25,745 nucleotides of DNA. It comes from Dongia_B sp035539075. GTDB taxonomy: Bacteria; Pseudomonadota; Alphaproteobacteria; Dongiales; Dongiaceae. Location of the stretch: NCBI GenBank assembly GCA_035539075.1, contig DATLJB010000089.1, positions 1 through 25,745 of the forward strand, written 5' to 3'. The notes under the pieces are model-generated. The model saw only the letters and a list, made by a program, of their open reading frames with translations. It did no database searches and had not been told where the DNA came from. The position numbers and the translations under genes were made by a program. Shown one piece after another: positions 15,357 through 23,431 of this stretch (position 1 is the stretch's first letter; the number at the start of each line of letters is the position of its first letter).

Positions 15357-17924
15357 ATGTCAGTAACTGAGCGCAGCCGTGGGAAGCGGGTCTGGCTGAT
15401 TGCCACGGTTGTGGTGATTGTTGCCTGTTTCACAGCTGCCTGGAACTGGCGCGGCAACCTCGCCGGTTGGCTGGCGGAAGCCTATTTGCAGCGGCATTTC
15501 GCCCTTGGAGGCCATGTCACCGTCAAGGACATCAATCTCGACCGGACCTGGCTGTCCGAACTTCGTCTTGGCCGTCATGGCGAAGCCAGCATCAAGGATA
15601 TCCGGATCGATTATGCGACTGACGGCCTCTCCATGCCGGTCCTGCAGCATATCGAAATCGGCGATGCCAGCCTGCATCTGGGCTATGACGGAAGCCTTCA
15701 ACTGGGCGACCTGCAGCACCTGTTTACTGGCGCCGATCGCCAGGCGGGGGGCGACAAGGTCGCCCTGCCCATCATCATTCTCCATCACCTGACAATCCTG
15801 CTGGATACCCCGCTCGGCCCGCAGCGGATCGAGGGAATGGCGACCTATGACAAGGATACGCTGTTCACGAATCTCAACTGGACCGAGGCCAATGGCGCGG
15901 CCCATGCGACCACCACGGCGACGATCAGGAACCTTTCCACCCAGGCGGCGCCTGAGGGCCAACTCCAGGCCACCGTCATGCCGCAATCCCGGCTGTGGCA
16001 GCTGCTGCCGGCCGTGGCACCGCGCGCGGGCCTTATCAGCTTCGAAGCCTCGCTTGGCGCCGGCAAAAGCGATACGCCGGGACCGCGCGTACGGCTGGAT
16101 CTATCCGCACAAGGCATCGACCTGCCGCAACTGGCGGCCCCGATCGACCTGCATGTCGTGACCACCTTGCAGGCCGCCGGCGACGAGATCATGCCGCCGC
16201 AGGACACCCCCAGAACCGTCGTCTTCCGAGATTTGGCGGTCGACCTCAAGGGCGGTCCTTCCAGCACCTTCACCGGCACCATCAACAACGGCAGCGGGAC
16301 CATCGACCTGCGGCAGCAGCCGCAGATCACGGCCGATTTCAACCTCGACATGCGCGACCAGACCTTGAAGGCCGGCGGCATCACGCTGAAAGAACCGACC
16401 GCAGCACTGAAACTGCATGCCCAGTATGACGGTCATCGGCTGGTCGTCGCCCCGACCGAAACCGGCAAGCTGACCTTGCTGGATGTCAGCGGCGCGCCCA
16501 TCACCTTCCCCAGCCTGCTCACCCTGGCCCTCCAGCCCGCAGACAGCCAATTCAGCTGGATCCTTGATCGCGACGGCCAGGAGCGGGATCTGGCCGATCC
16601 GATGTCCGTGTCGCTGACCTTGGGAGATTTCAAGGCCCAGATTCTGCCGACCGGACAGAAGGCAATCATCGGGCTGGCCGCCGTCGCACCGAAACTCACC
16701 CTTGATGGCGATCCGGGAGCGAGCCTGCATGGCAAACTGACGCTGCAATCGCTGCAGATGACGCGCCAGGCAATGCTGGCGCTCATGGCGAACCTGCAGG
16801 TAGATCTCACCTCCTCGCCCGGCCAGGGGACGGGCACAGCCAATCTTGCCGTCAGCGATTTGGAAATACCCGATGTCATGGCGCCGTTCCGCTTGACGGC
16901 GAAGGCCACGTTGAAAGACGCGAAGCTCGATTCCGCGGTGACGCTGGTTGAGCCGAAGAGCCAGACAAACCTCACGATCACCGGCAATTACAATCTCACC
17001 CAGCATGCCGGCCAGGGGCATGTCGATTTCGCCGCTCCGACTTTCGCAACAGGCAGCTGGCAGCCCACCGATCTTGCGCCGATCCTGAAGCGCTATATGC
17101 GTGATATTTCCGGCACCGTGGGGCTGAAAGGCGATTTTTCCGTGACCGCCGACAATTCGGTCAATTCGAATATCGATCTGGCGCTTCGCAACATCACCGG
17201 CAAAATCGGCCCGGCAGCCGTACAGAACCTCAACAGCGTCATTCACATCGATCGCCTGTGGCCGCTATCGACCGCACCTGGCCAGAGCCTCGCCGCCGAG
17301 CAGATCGTCCTCGGCCTGCCTTTCACTGACGGCCTGCTGCATTTCGACATCGATGACGGCAAGACCATCAAGATCAGTTCGGGCACCCTCACCCTTGCCA
17401 ACGGTCAGGTGTCACTCGACCCGACAAGCTTGTCACTCGATGCGCCGGTACAGCAGCTCAACCTCAAGGTAGATCGCCTGGGCGTCGACGACCTTTTCCG
17501 GCTGATCAACATTGCCGGCCTCACCGGCGAAGGCGAGATTTCCGGCACCATTCCCATCAGCCTGTTCCCTGAGGGCGTCCTGATCAAAGACGCCAAGCTG
17601 AGCGCCGGCGGTCCCGGCACCCTCAGATATGATACGAATGCGGCGCCGGCGGCCGTCAAGAATGCCGGCGACAGCGTTACGATGGCGCTGAGCGCCCTTT
17701 CCGACTTCCACTACAAGGAACTCGTTATCACCCTGGATCGCCAGTTGACGGGGGACGCCTCGCTCGGCTTGCATATCAGCGGTAGCAACCCCAAGTTCTA
17801 TAATGGCTATCCGGTCGAGTTCAATTTCACCGCCAGCGGTCGGCTGGACGAGATTCTCCGCCAGGGCTTGGCCGGATATCAAGTGCCGGATATGATTGAA
17901 GAAAAGCTGAACCAGTTTCGCTGA
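15357..17924 (+). CDS. ydbH: YdbH-like AsmA-type intermembrane lipid transport protein
   Basis: This is an 855-residue protein with one N-terminal membrane helix (about 12-32, VWLIATVVVIVACFTAAWNW) and a long periplasmic part rich in alternating beta-strands, as in the AsmA/TamB/YhdP/YdbH group that bridges inner and outer membranes to move phospholipids. The C-terminal block (LNLKVDRLGVDDLFRLINIAG, GEGEISGTIPI, LRYD, FHYKELVITLDRQLTGDASL, NGYPVEFNFTASGRLDEILRQ) is the YdbH-type signature. The two next genes encode the known E. coli partners YnbE and YdbL, which makes the call secure. I chose the ATG at 15357 (GGGGAA 9 bases upstream); the open frame begins at 15219, but that addition precedes the membrane anchor and antisense-overlaps the hydrolase signal sequence. 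Confidence 0.9.
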   Translation: MSVTERSRGKRVWLIATVVVIVACFTAAWNWRGNLAGWLAEAYLQRHFALGGHVTVKDINLDRTWLSELRLGRHGEASIKDIRIDYATDGLSMPVLQHIEIGDASLHLGYDGSLQLGDLQHLFTGADRQAGGDKVALPIIILHHLTILLDTPLGPQRIEGMATYDKDTLFTNLNWTEANGAAHATTTATIRNLSTQAAPEGQLQATVMPQSRLWQLLPAVAPRAGLISFEASLGAGKSDTPGPRVRLDLSAQGIDLPQLAAPIDLHVVTTLQAAGDEIMPPQDTPRTVVFRDLAVDLKGGPSSTFTGTINNGSGTIDLRQQPQITADFNLDMRDQTLKAGGITLKEPTAALKLHAQYDGHRLVVAPTETGKLTLLDVSGAPITFPSLLTLALQPADSQFSWILDRDGQERDLADPMSVSLTLGDFKAQILPTGQKAIIGLAAVAPKLTLDGDPGASLHGKLTLQSLQMTRQAMLALMANLQVDLTSSPGQGTGTANLAVSDLEIPDVMAPFRLTAKATLKDAKLDSAVTLVEPKSQTNLTITGNYNLTQHAGQGHVDFAAPTFATGSWQPTDLAPILKRYMRDISGTVGLKGDFSVTADNSVNSNIDLALRNITGKIGPAAVQNLNSVIHIDRLWPLSTAPGQSLAAEQIVLGLPFTDGLLHFDIDDGKTIKISSGTLTLANGQVSLDPTSLSLDAPVQQLNLKVDRLGVDDLFRLINIAGLTGEGEISGTIPISLFPEGVLIKDAKLSAGGPGTLRYDTNAAPAAVKNAGDSVTMALSALSDFHYKELVITLDRQLTGDASLGLHISGSNPKFYNGYPVEFNFTASGRLDEILRQGLAGYQVPDMIEEKLNQFR

Positions 17925-17974
17925 ACGCCTGCCATCACTGTCAGACCGTCGGCACCCGGGGGGAGGATTATCGA

Positions 17975-18217
17975 TTGAAATGGATTGCAACGGAAGGCGT
18001 GCGGGGGCGGAAGGCCGATGATCGGCTGCGGCTCGCCTTGCCGACGGTTTTACTGCTCCTGGCCGCATCGGTGACGGCTTGCAACCCCACCGTCAAGGTC
18101 GAAGCGCCCGACAAGCCGATCGTGATCAATCTCAATGTCAAGATCGAGCAGGAAGTCCGGGTTAAGATCGACAAGGATGTCGATAATCTTATCAAGTCCG
18201 ATCCGAACCTGTTCTGA
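17975..18217 (+). CDS. ynbE: YnbE-like outer-membrane lipoprotein
   Basis: This is an 80-residue lipoprotein precursor. A basic N-terminus and hydrophobic LALPTVLLLLAAS precede the lipobox VTAC, giving lipid-modified C36. The mature 45 residues (NPTVKVEAPDKPIVINLNV..., ending DKDVDNLIKSDPNLF) match E. coli YnbE nearly residue by residue. YnbE pairs with the C-terminal end of YdbH by beta-strand addition and anchors it at the outer membrane. The start is TTG at 17975, with GGGAGG 8 bases upstream, which is unusual but clearly supported. The N-terminus is about 18 residues longer than the E. coli protein. It is the middle gene of the operon, 50 bases after ydbH. Confidence 0.92.
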   Translation: MKWIATEGVRGRKADDRLRLALPTVLLLLAASVTACNPTVKVEAPDKPIVINLNVKIEQEVRVKIDKDVDNLIKSDPNLF

Positions 18218-18238
18218 GGCGAAGCGAGGCCGATCATC

Positions 18239-18604
18239 ATGAGAGAAGTTTCAAGTATGGGTTTTGGCCGGCGCGTGGCGCGCTGGATCCTGGCTGCCCT
18301 CGCCGCTGCGATCCTGCTGGCGGCACCTGCCTGGGCGGAGACACTGGACGGCGCCCGGGCCAAGGGCCTGATAGGCGAACGCCCGGACGGCTATGTCGGG
18401 GCCGTCGTCGCGCCGACGCCGGATATCCAGTCACTGATTGCCACGATCAATGCGCAGCGCCGCGCAAAATATGAAGGCATCGCCAAGCAGAAAGGGGTGC
18501 CGGTGGAACAGATCGGCGCCCTGACGGCAGAGAAAGTCATCGGGGAAAACCTTCAGCCCGGCTGGTATTACATGGACAGCAGCGGCAATTGGGTCAAGAA
18601 ATAG
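18239..18604 (+). CDS. ydbL: YdbL-like periplasmic DUF1318 protein
   Basis: This is a 121-residue protein with a signal peptide (ILAALAAAILLAAPAWA, cleavage near residue 33) and a DUF1318 domain: TLDGARAKGLIGERPDGYVG, INAQRRAKYEGIAKQKGV, VEQIGALTAEKVI and PGWYYMDSSGNWVKK. In E. coli the homologue works as a periplasmic helper that keeps YnbE in a form able to join YdbH. The ATG at 18239 has GCGAGG about 9 bases upstream; an ATG six codons later (18257) is a shorter option. It is 21 bases after ynbE and 8 bases before the MoxR start, so transcription may continue into the cox maturation operon. Confidence 0.93.
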   Translation: MREVSSMGFGRRVARWILAALAAAILLAAPAWAETLDGARAKGLIGERPDGYVGAVVAPTPDIQSLIATINAQRRAKYEGIAKQKGVPVEQIGALTAEKVIGENLQPGWYYMDSSGNWVKK

Positions 18605-18612
18605 GCCGGTCT

Positions 18613-19545
18613 ATGGTGAACGCGGCATCTTCCTCGGCAGATTTTCCGGCCTCAATCGACGACGCCGTTGCGCTTTTGCAACGCGGCAGCTACCTCGCCG
18701 ATCGCAGCCTTGCCACGGCGATCTTCCTGGCACTCAAGCTTCGTCGGCCGCTCTTTCTCGAGGGCGAGGCGGGCGTCGGCAAGACCGAGATCGCGAAAGT
18801 CTTGGCCTCGACCCTGAACCGCCGCCTCATCCGCCTGCAATGCTATGAAGGCCTCGATGTCGCTGCTGCCGTCTATGAGTGGAATTACGCGCGTCAGATG
18901 CTGGAGATCCGTCTGGCCGAGGCGGCGCATGAAACCTCGCGCGACCAGATCGCCCGTGACATCTTTTCCGACCGTTTTCTCATCAAGCGTCCCCTGCTCC
19001 AGGCTTTGGAACCCGATCCGGCCGGTCCGCCCGTGCTGCTGATCGACGAACTGGACCGGACCGACGAACCCTTCGAAGCCTTTCTGCTGGAGGTTCTCTC
19101 CGATTTCCAGATTACCATTCCGGAAATCGGCGTCGTCAAGGCCGCGGAGCCGCCCATCGTCATCCTCACGTCGAACCGGACCCGTGAGATCCATGACGCA
19201 TTGAAACGCCGCTGCTACTACTATTGGGTCGATTACCCGGATGCGGCGCGCGAACTGGCGATCCTGCATGCCAAGGTTCCGGCGGCGGCGGCGCAGCTCA
19301 GCCGCGAGGTCGTGGCCTTCGTGCAAAAGCTGCGGCGCCTCGATCTCTATAAACTGCCGGGTGTCGCCGAGACCATCGACTGGACCGACGCGCTTGTACA
19401 GCTCAATGAAGTGGCCCTCAATCCGAAGGCGATCGATGGCAGCCTGGGCGCGCTGCTGAAATATCAGGACGATATCGCGCGTATCCAGGGCAGCGAAGCC
19501 GCCCGCTTGCTGGAAGAAGTCCGCGCTGACATGGCGGCCCGCTGA
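18613..19545 (+). CDS. coxD: MoxR-type AAA+ ATPase, CoxD-like
   Basis: This is a 310-residue MoxR ATPase with Walker A GEAGVGKTE (51-59), Walker B VLLIDELDR (141-149), sensor-1 LTSNRTRE (about 171-178) and arginine-finger region LKRRCYYYWVDYP. Such ATPases act with a VWA partner as chaperones. In Oligotropha the CoxD protein is needed to finish the Mo-Cu-S centre of CO dehydrogenase. The ATG at 18613 is chosen; the frame extends to a TTG at 18589 inside ydbL. The stop overlaps the next start (TGATG), giving translational coupling to the VWA gene. It heads a six-gene maturation unit. Confidence 0.9.
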   Translation: MVNAASSSADFPASIDDAVALLQRGSYLADRSLATAIFLALKLRRPLFLEGEAGVGKTEIAKVLASTLNRRLIRLQCYEGLDVAAAVYEWNYARQMLEIRLAEAAHETSRDQIARDIFSDRFLIKRPLLQALEPDPAGPPVLLIDELDRTDEPFEAFLLEVLSDFQITIPEIGVVKAAEPPIVILTSNRTREIHDALKRRCYYYWVDYPDAARELAILHAKVPAAAAQLSREVVAFVQKLRRLDLYKLPGVAETIDWTDALVQLNEVALNPKAIDGSLGALLKYQDDIARIQGSEAARLLEEVRADMAAR

Positions 19546-20777
19546 TGCCGGCGGAAGATCGAGCCGGCGCGCGCAACGACGGCCGGCTGGTCGACAACAT
19601 CATGTATTTTGCCCGCGCCTTGCGCGCAGCCGGCTTGCCGATCGGCCCCGGCAAGGTGATCGCCGCCGTCGAAGCGCTGCAGGCAGCGGGCATCGGCAGT
19701 CGCGAGGACTTCTATTGGACGCTGCATGCGGTCTTCGTGCAGCGGCGGGAGCAGCGCGAGATATTCGATCAGGCGTTTCATATCTTCTGGCGCAACCCGC
19801 AATTCCTGCAGCGGATGATGTCCCTGCTGCTGCCGCGCCTCGCAGTCGAGGCTGACGGCACCGACCAGCAGGAGATCAGCCCGCGTCTCAGCGAAGCCTT
19901 GCAGGGCGATCGCGCGGCGGAAGAAGCTGATCGCCCGGATGGTGAAGAAGAAATCAGGACCGAAGCCACCCTGACCTATTCCCAGCGCGAGATCCTGCAG
20001 GCAATGGATTTCGACAAAATGACCAATGCCGAACTGGCGTTGGCGAAAAGAGCCGTGGCCGATTTGCGCCTGCCGATCATGGAGGTACCGACGCGGCGCT
20101 TCCGGCGCGACAGCCAGGGCGCCCAGGTCGATATGCGGGCCAGCCTGCGTGCCGCCTTGCGCCATCACGGGGCCATTCCGCTGCGCTTCAAATCGCCAAA
20201 GCGCCGCCACCCGCCTTTGGTCGTTCTTTGCGATATTTCCGGCTCGATGAGCCGCTATTCCCGCCTTGCCCTGCATTTCCTGCATGCGATCACCAATGAC
20301 CGCGACCGCGTCCACGTCTTCCTGTTTGGCACGCGCCTAAGCAATATCACGCGGTTGTTGCGGCATAAGGATATCGATGTGGCCCTCGACCGGGTGGGCA
20401 GATCGGTGGTCGACTGGTCCGGTGGAACGCGGATCGGCCATTGCCTGGCCGAATTCAATCTCCGCTGGGCCCGGCGCATTCTTGGACAAGGTGCGGTTGT
20501 TCTCCTGATCAGCGACGGCCTCGATCGCGATGGCGCCGCCGGCCTGGAACAGGAAGTCAGCCGGCTGCATCGTTCCTGTCGGCGCCTGATCTGGCTTAAT
20601 CCCCTGCTGCGTTATGATGCCTATGAGCCATTGACGCAGGGGGCCGCCGTCCTTATCAAGCATGTTGACGACTTCCGGCCGATCCATAATCTCAATTCCA
20701 TGCGCGATCTGACCAGCGTATTGAGCGCCGCGCCGCGCCGCGGCCGCCGGCCCAGCACAGGAGTTCTGGCAGCATGA
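19545..20777 (+). CDS. coxE: VWA domain protein, CoxE-like
   Basis: This is a 410-residue CoxE-family protein. Residues 1-220 are a helical N-terminal part with an acidic stretch (about 101-140), and a C-terminal von Willebrand A domain starts near 222. The MIDAS metal site is complete: D230-I-S232-G-S234, T295 (SGGTRIG) and D324 (LLISDGLD). With the MoxR ATPase it forms the usual ATPase/VWA chaperone pair that inserts or modifies metal centres; CoxE of Oligotropha is tied to copper insertion in CO dehydrogenase. The start overlaps the MoxR stop (TGATG), and the end overlaps the next ATG (ATGA). A shuffled Arg-rich end (APRRGRRPSTG) is probably unstructured. Confidence 0.9.
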   Translation: MPAEDRAGARNDGRLVDNIMYFARALRAAGLPIGPGKVIAAVEALQAAGIGSREDFYWTLHAVFVQRREQREIFDQAFHIFWRNPQFLQRMMSLLLPRLAVEADGTDQQEISPRLSEALQGDRAAEEADRPDGEEEIRTEATLTYSQREILQAMDFDKMTNAELALAKRAVADLRLPIMEVPTRRFRRDSQGAQVDMRASLRAALRHHGAIPLRFKSPKRRHPPLVVLCDISGSMSRYSRLALHFLHAITNDRDRVHVFLFGTRLSNITRLLRHKDIDVALDRVGRSVVDWSGGTRIGHCLAEFNLRWARRILGQGAVVLLISDGLDRDGAAGLEQEVSRLHRSCRRLIWLNPLLRYDAYEPLTQGAAVLIKHVDDFRPIHNLNSMRDLTSVLSAAPRRGRRPSTGVLAA

Positions 20778-21094
20778 CCAACGATCAGGATCTTCTCAGC
20801 CTCGCCGCGGACTGGAAGGCGTCCGGCCGCTCCGTCGCCATCGCCACCGTCACCAGCACCTGGGGCTCCTCGCCACGCCCGGCCGGCAGCCAGCTGGTCA
20901 TCGACCAGGCCGGCAGCATGATGGGGTCGGTTTCCGGCGGCTGCATCGAAGGGGCCGTCGTCAAGGAAGCCCTGGAAGTCATGCAAGACGGCCAGCCCCG
21001 ACTGCTGGATTTCGGCGTCACCGATGAACAGGCCTGGGAAGTCGGTCTTGCCTGTGGCGGCAAGCTGCAGGTCTATGTTGAACGCCTCGATTGA
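20774..21094 (+). CDS. XdhC/CoxI family protein, N-terminal-domain type
   Basis: This is a 106-residue protein corresponding to the XdhC_CoxI domain only. Family motifs are present: VAIATVTSTWGSSPRPAGSQ, SGGCIE (conserved Cys) and CGGKLQVYVE. XdhC binds molybdenum cofactor and passes the sulfurated form to xanthine dehydrogenase-type enzymes. In classical XdhC this domain is fused to a C-terminal Rossmann domain; here that domain is a separate protein encoded next. Its start overlaps the coxE stop by four bases (ATGA). The split form is frequent in cox-type operons, so this is not a frameshift. Confidence 0.9.
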   Translation: MTNDQDLLSLAADWKASGRSVAIATVTSTWGSSPRPAGSQLVIDQAGSMMGSVSGGCIEGAVVKEALEVMQDGQPRLLDFGVTDEQAWEVGLACGGKLQVYVERLD

Positions 21095-21106
21095 TCCGGT
21101 AGCAGC

Positions 21107-21808
21107 ATGAAGCTCGCAATCCTCCAAGATCTGCTCGATTGCAGGGCGGCGCAAATTCCCGCCGCCTTGCTGACCGATCTCGCGACCGGCGAGCAGGATC
21201 TGGTGACCGCCGACGCGGCCGGAACCGTCTTCGCATTGTCAGCGACGGATCTGACAAACATCCGCCAGATGCTGATCGATGATCGCAATGCTGAAATAGA
21301 GATCGGACAGCGGCGCGTTTTCGTCCAGGCGCATAACCCGCCCACCCGGCTGATGATCGTCGGCGCCGTGCACATTTCCCAGAGCCTGGCACCGATGGCC
21401 GCCCTGGCCGGCTATCAGGTAACGGTCATCGATCCGCGCCGCTCCTTTGCCAGCGAATTGCGCTTTCCCGATATCGAGCTGCGCCACGACTGGCCGGACG
21501 AGGCGCTGGAAGCGCTGAAGCCGGATCGGCGGAGCGCCGTCGTCACCCTCACCCATGATCCGAAGCTCGACGATCCGGCGCTGGATTTCGCTTTGCGCAC
21601 ACCGGTCTTTTATATCGGCGCGTTGGGCAGCAAGAAGACCCATGCGGCGCGGCTGGAGCGCCTGACCGGGGCAGGCTTCACGGCTGAGGATCTCGCGCGC
21701 ATCCATGGCCCGGCCGGCCTCGACATCGGCGCCAAATCACCGGCGGAAATTGCCATCTCCGTCCTGGCGCAAATGACCGCCGCCTTGCATCGCCGCGTCA
21801 CGCGCTGA
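21107..21808 (+). CDS. XdhC family protein, Rossmann-domain type
   Basis: This is a 233-residue protein with its own short N-terminal beta region (LLDCRAAQIPAALLTDLATGEQ) and the XdhC C-terminal Rossmann domain (about 85 onward). Features are RLMIVGAVHISQSLAPMA (nucleotide-binding loop, with Val instead of the second Gly of GxGxxG), VTVIDPR, VVTLTHDPKLDD, YIGALGSKKTHAARL and DIGAKSPAEIAISVLAQ. It begins 12 bases after the preceding XdhC half and should act with it in loading Mo cofactor. The ribosome site is weak, so coupling to the upstream gene is likely. Confidence 0.9.
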   Translation: MKLAILQDLLDCRAAQIPAALLTDLATGEQDLVTADAAGTVFALSATDLTNIRQMLIDDRNAEIEIGQRRVFVQAHNPPTRLMIVGAVHISQSLAPMAALAGYQVTVIDPRRSFASELRFPDIELRHDWPDEALEALKPDRRSAVVTLTHDPKLDDPALDFALRTPVFYIGALGSKKTHAARLERLTGAGFTAEDLARIHGPAGLDIGAKSPAEIAISVLAQMTAALHRRVTR

Positions 21809-21814
21809 ACCCCG

Positions 21815-23431
21815 ATGATCTTCGGTGCCCTTCCCATCGATCAATGCCGCGACGCCATTCTGGCGCATGCGGTACGTGTCGGCGACCAGCTTTTCAAGAA
21901 GGGGCGGCGTCTCAATAATGACGATATCGAGTTGCTTGCCGCAACCGGTCAGAAGAGCGTTGTCGTCGCGCGATTGGAAGACGGCGATGTCGGCGAGGAT
22001 GAGGCGGCGGGCGGCCTGGCCCAGGCTATCGCCGGCTCGCATATCCGCGTCGACCCGCCGTTCACCGGCCGGGCCAATCTCTTTGCCGAAAATGATGGCG
22101 TGTTTTGCCTGGATCCGGAGATCATCGACACGGTCAATGAGGTGGATGAAACCATCACCCTTGCGACCTTGGACCGCTTCAAGCCGGTCATGGCCGGCCA
22201 GATGGTTGCCACCGTCAAGATCATCCCCTTCAGCGTTCCGCGGAAGATGCTGGACCGGGTTTGCGCAATCGCCAGGGCCTCCACCCCTATCGCCATTGCG
22301 CCGTTTCGGCCACGCCGTATCGGCTTGATCCAGACCACCTTGCCGACCCTGAAAGACAGCGTTCTCACCAAGACGAGCGAGGTCACGACGAGACGTCTGG
22401 CTGCGCTCAATTGCAGCTTGGCTGTCGAGCGGCGTTGCCGGCATGAGGCCACAGAGCTTGCCGCGATGATCGCAGATTGCCTGTCTGCCGGCGCGGAGCT
22501 GCTGCTGATCCTCGGCGCCAGCGCCATCACCGATCGACTGGATGTCATCCCGGCAGCGATCCAGGCCAGCGGCGGAACCGTCGAGCAATTCGGCATGCCC
22601 GTCGATCCCGGCAATCTGCTGCTGCTGGCCTCGATTGCCGGCAAGCCGGTTATCGGCCTGCCCGGCTGCGCACGGTCGCCGAAACAGAACGGCGTGGACT
22701 GGGTACTGCAACGCCTGATCGCAGATCTGCCCGTGACCGCCCGCGATATCCGCCGCATGGGCGTCGGCGGCCTGCTGGGCGAGATATTGAGTCGGCCGCA
22801 GCCGCGTCAGGGCGCCATCCCGCAAGGACAGGCCGCAAGTATCGGCGCGGTCGTCCTGGCTGCCGGCAAGTCGAGCCGCATGGGCGAGAACAAGCTGCTG
22901 CTGGACGTGGAGGGAAAGCCGCTGATCTGCCATGTGGTCGATCGGGCACTGACACTCGATCTTTCAGAAGTCGTCGTGGTCCTCGGCCATCAGGCCGAGA
23001 AAGTGCGCCAGGCATTGGCCGGACGGCCGGTGCGCTTCGTCATGGCAGAGGACTACGAAACCGGGATGAGTGCCTCGCTTAAGGCCGGTATCGCCGCGCT
23101 CTCCCCGATCTCGACGGCGGCCTTCGTCCTGCTCGGCGACATGCCGCTGGTTTCACCGACGCTGCTGCGGCGCATGCTCGCCGCCTATAATCCCGTCGAA
23201 GGTCGCTCGATCGTCTTGCCGGTCCATGCCGGCAAGCGCGGCAATCCGGTGCTATGGGATCGCCGTTATTTTGCCGATATGCAAAATCTCGCGGGTGATG
23301 TCGGTGCGCGCCATCTGATCGGCGAATATGCGACGGATGTCGTGGAGATCGCCGCTGAAGATGCGGGCATCTTCAGCGACATCGACACGCCGCAAGCCTA
23401 TGCGGCTTTGCGGCGCGGAGCCGCATCATGA
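21815..23431 (+). CDS. Fused MoeA-like molybdopterin-binding / MocA-like nucleotidyltransferase
   Basis: This is a 538-residue two-domain protein. Residues 1-330 resemble MoeA/MoaB-type molybdopterin-binding proteins (KKGRRLNNDDIELLAATGQ, then the fold around ELLLILGASAITD and MPVDPGNLLLLASIAGKPVIGLPG, the usual molybdopterin signature region). Residues 342-538 are a MobA/MocA nucleotidyltransferase (VVLAAGKSSRMGENK at 347-360, LLGDMPLV, RGNPVLWDRRYF, DIDTPQAY). MocA adds CMP to Mo cofactor to form the cytosine dinucleotide used by CO-dehydrogenase-like hydroxylases. The fusion would join insertion and nucleotide transfer in one protein. It starts 6 bases after the XdhC gene and ends overlapping the next start (ATGA). 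Confidence 0.9.
   Translation: MIFGALPIDQCRDAILAHAVRVGDQLFKKGRRLNNDDIELLAATGQKSVVVARLEDGDVGEDEAAGGLAQAIAGSHIRVDPPFTGRANLFAENDGVFCLDPEIIDTVNEVDETITLATLDRFKPVMAGQMVATVKIIPFSVPRKMLDRVCAIARASTPIAIAPFRPRRIGLIQTTLPTLKDSVLTKTSEVTTRRLAALNCSLAVERRCRHEATELAAMIADCLSAGAELLLILGASAITDRLDVIPAAIQASGGTVEQFGMPVDPGNLLLLASIAGKPVIGLPGCARSPKQNGVDWVLQRLIADLPVTARDIRRMGVGGLLGEILSRPQPRQGAIPQGQAASIGAVVLAAGKSSRMGENKLLLDVEGKPLICHVVDRALTLDLSEVVVVLGHQAEKVRQALAGRPVRFVMAEDYETGMSASLKAGIAALSPISTAAFVLLGDMPLVSPTLLRRMLAAYNPVEGRSIVLPVHAGKRGNPVLWDRRYFADMQNLAGDVGARHLIGEYATDVVEIAAEDAGIFSDIDTPQAYAALRRGAAS

Noticed and set aside
20774..21808. Frameshift splitting an xdhC gene
   Set aside because: Both halves have proper starts and the second has its own extra N-terminal region; separate XdhC halves are common in cox-type operons.
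21737..22933. 398-codon antisense frame opposite the MoeA-MocA fusion gene
   Set aside because: Composition is Gly/Asp/Gln/Arg-biased with no domain. The coupled plus-strand operon is the real coding content.
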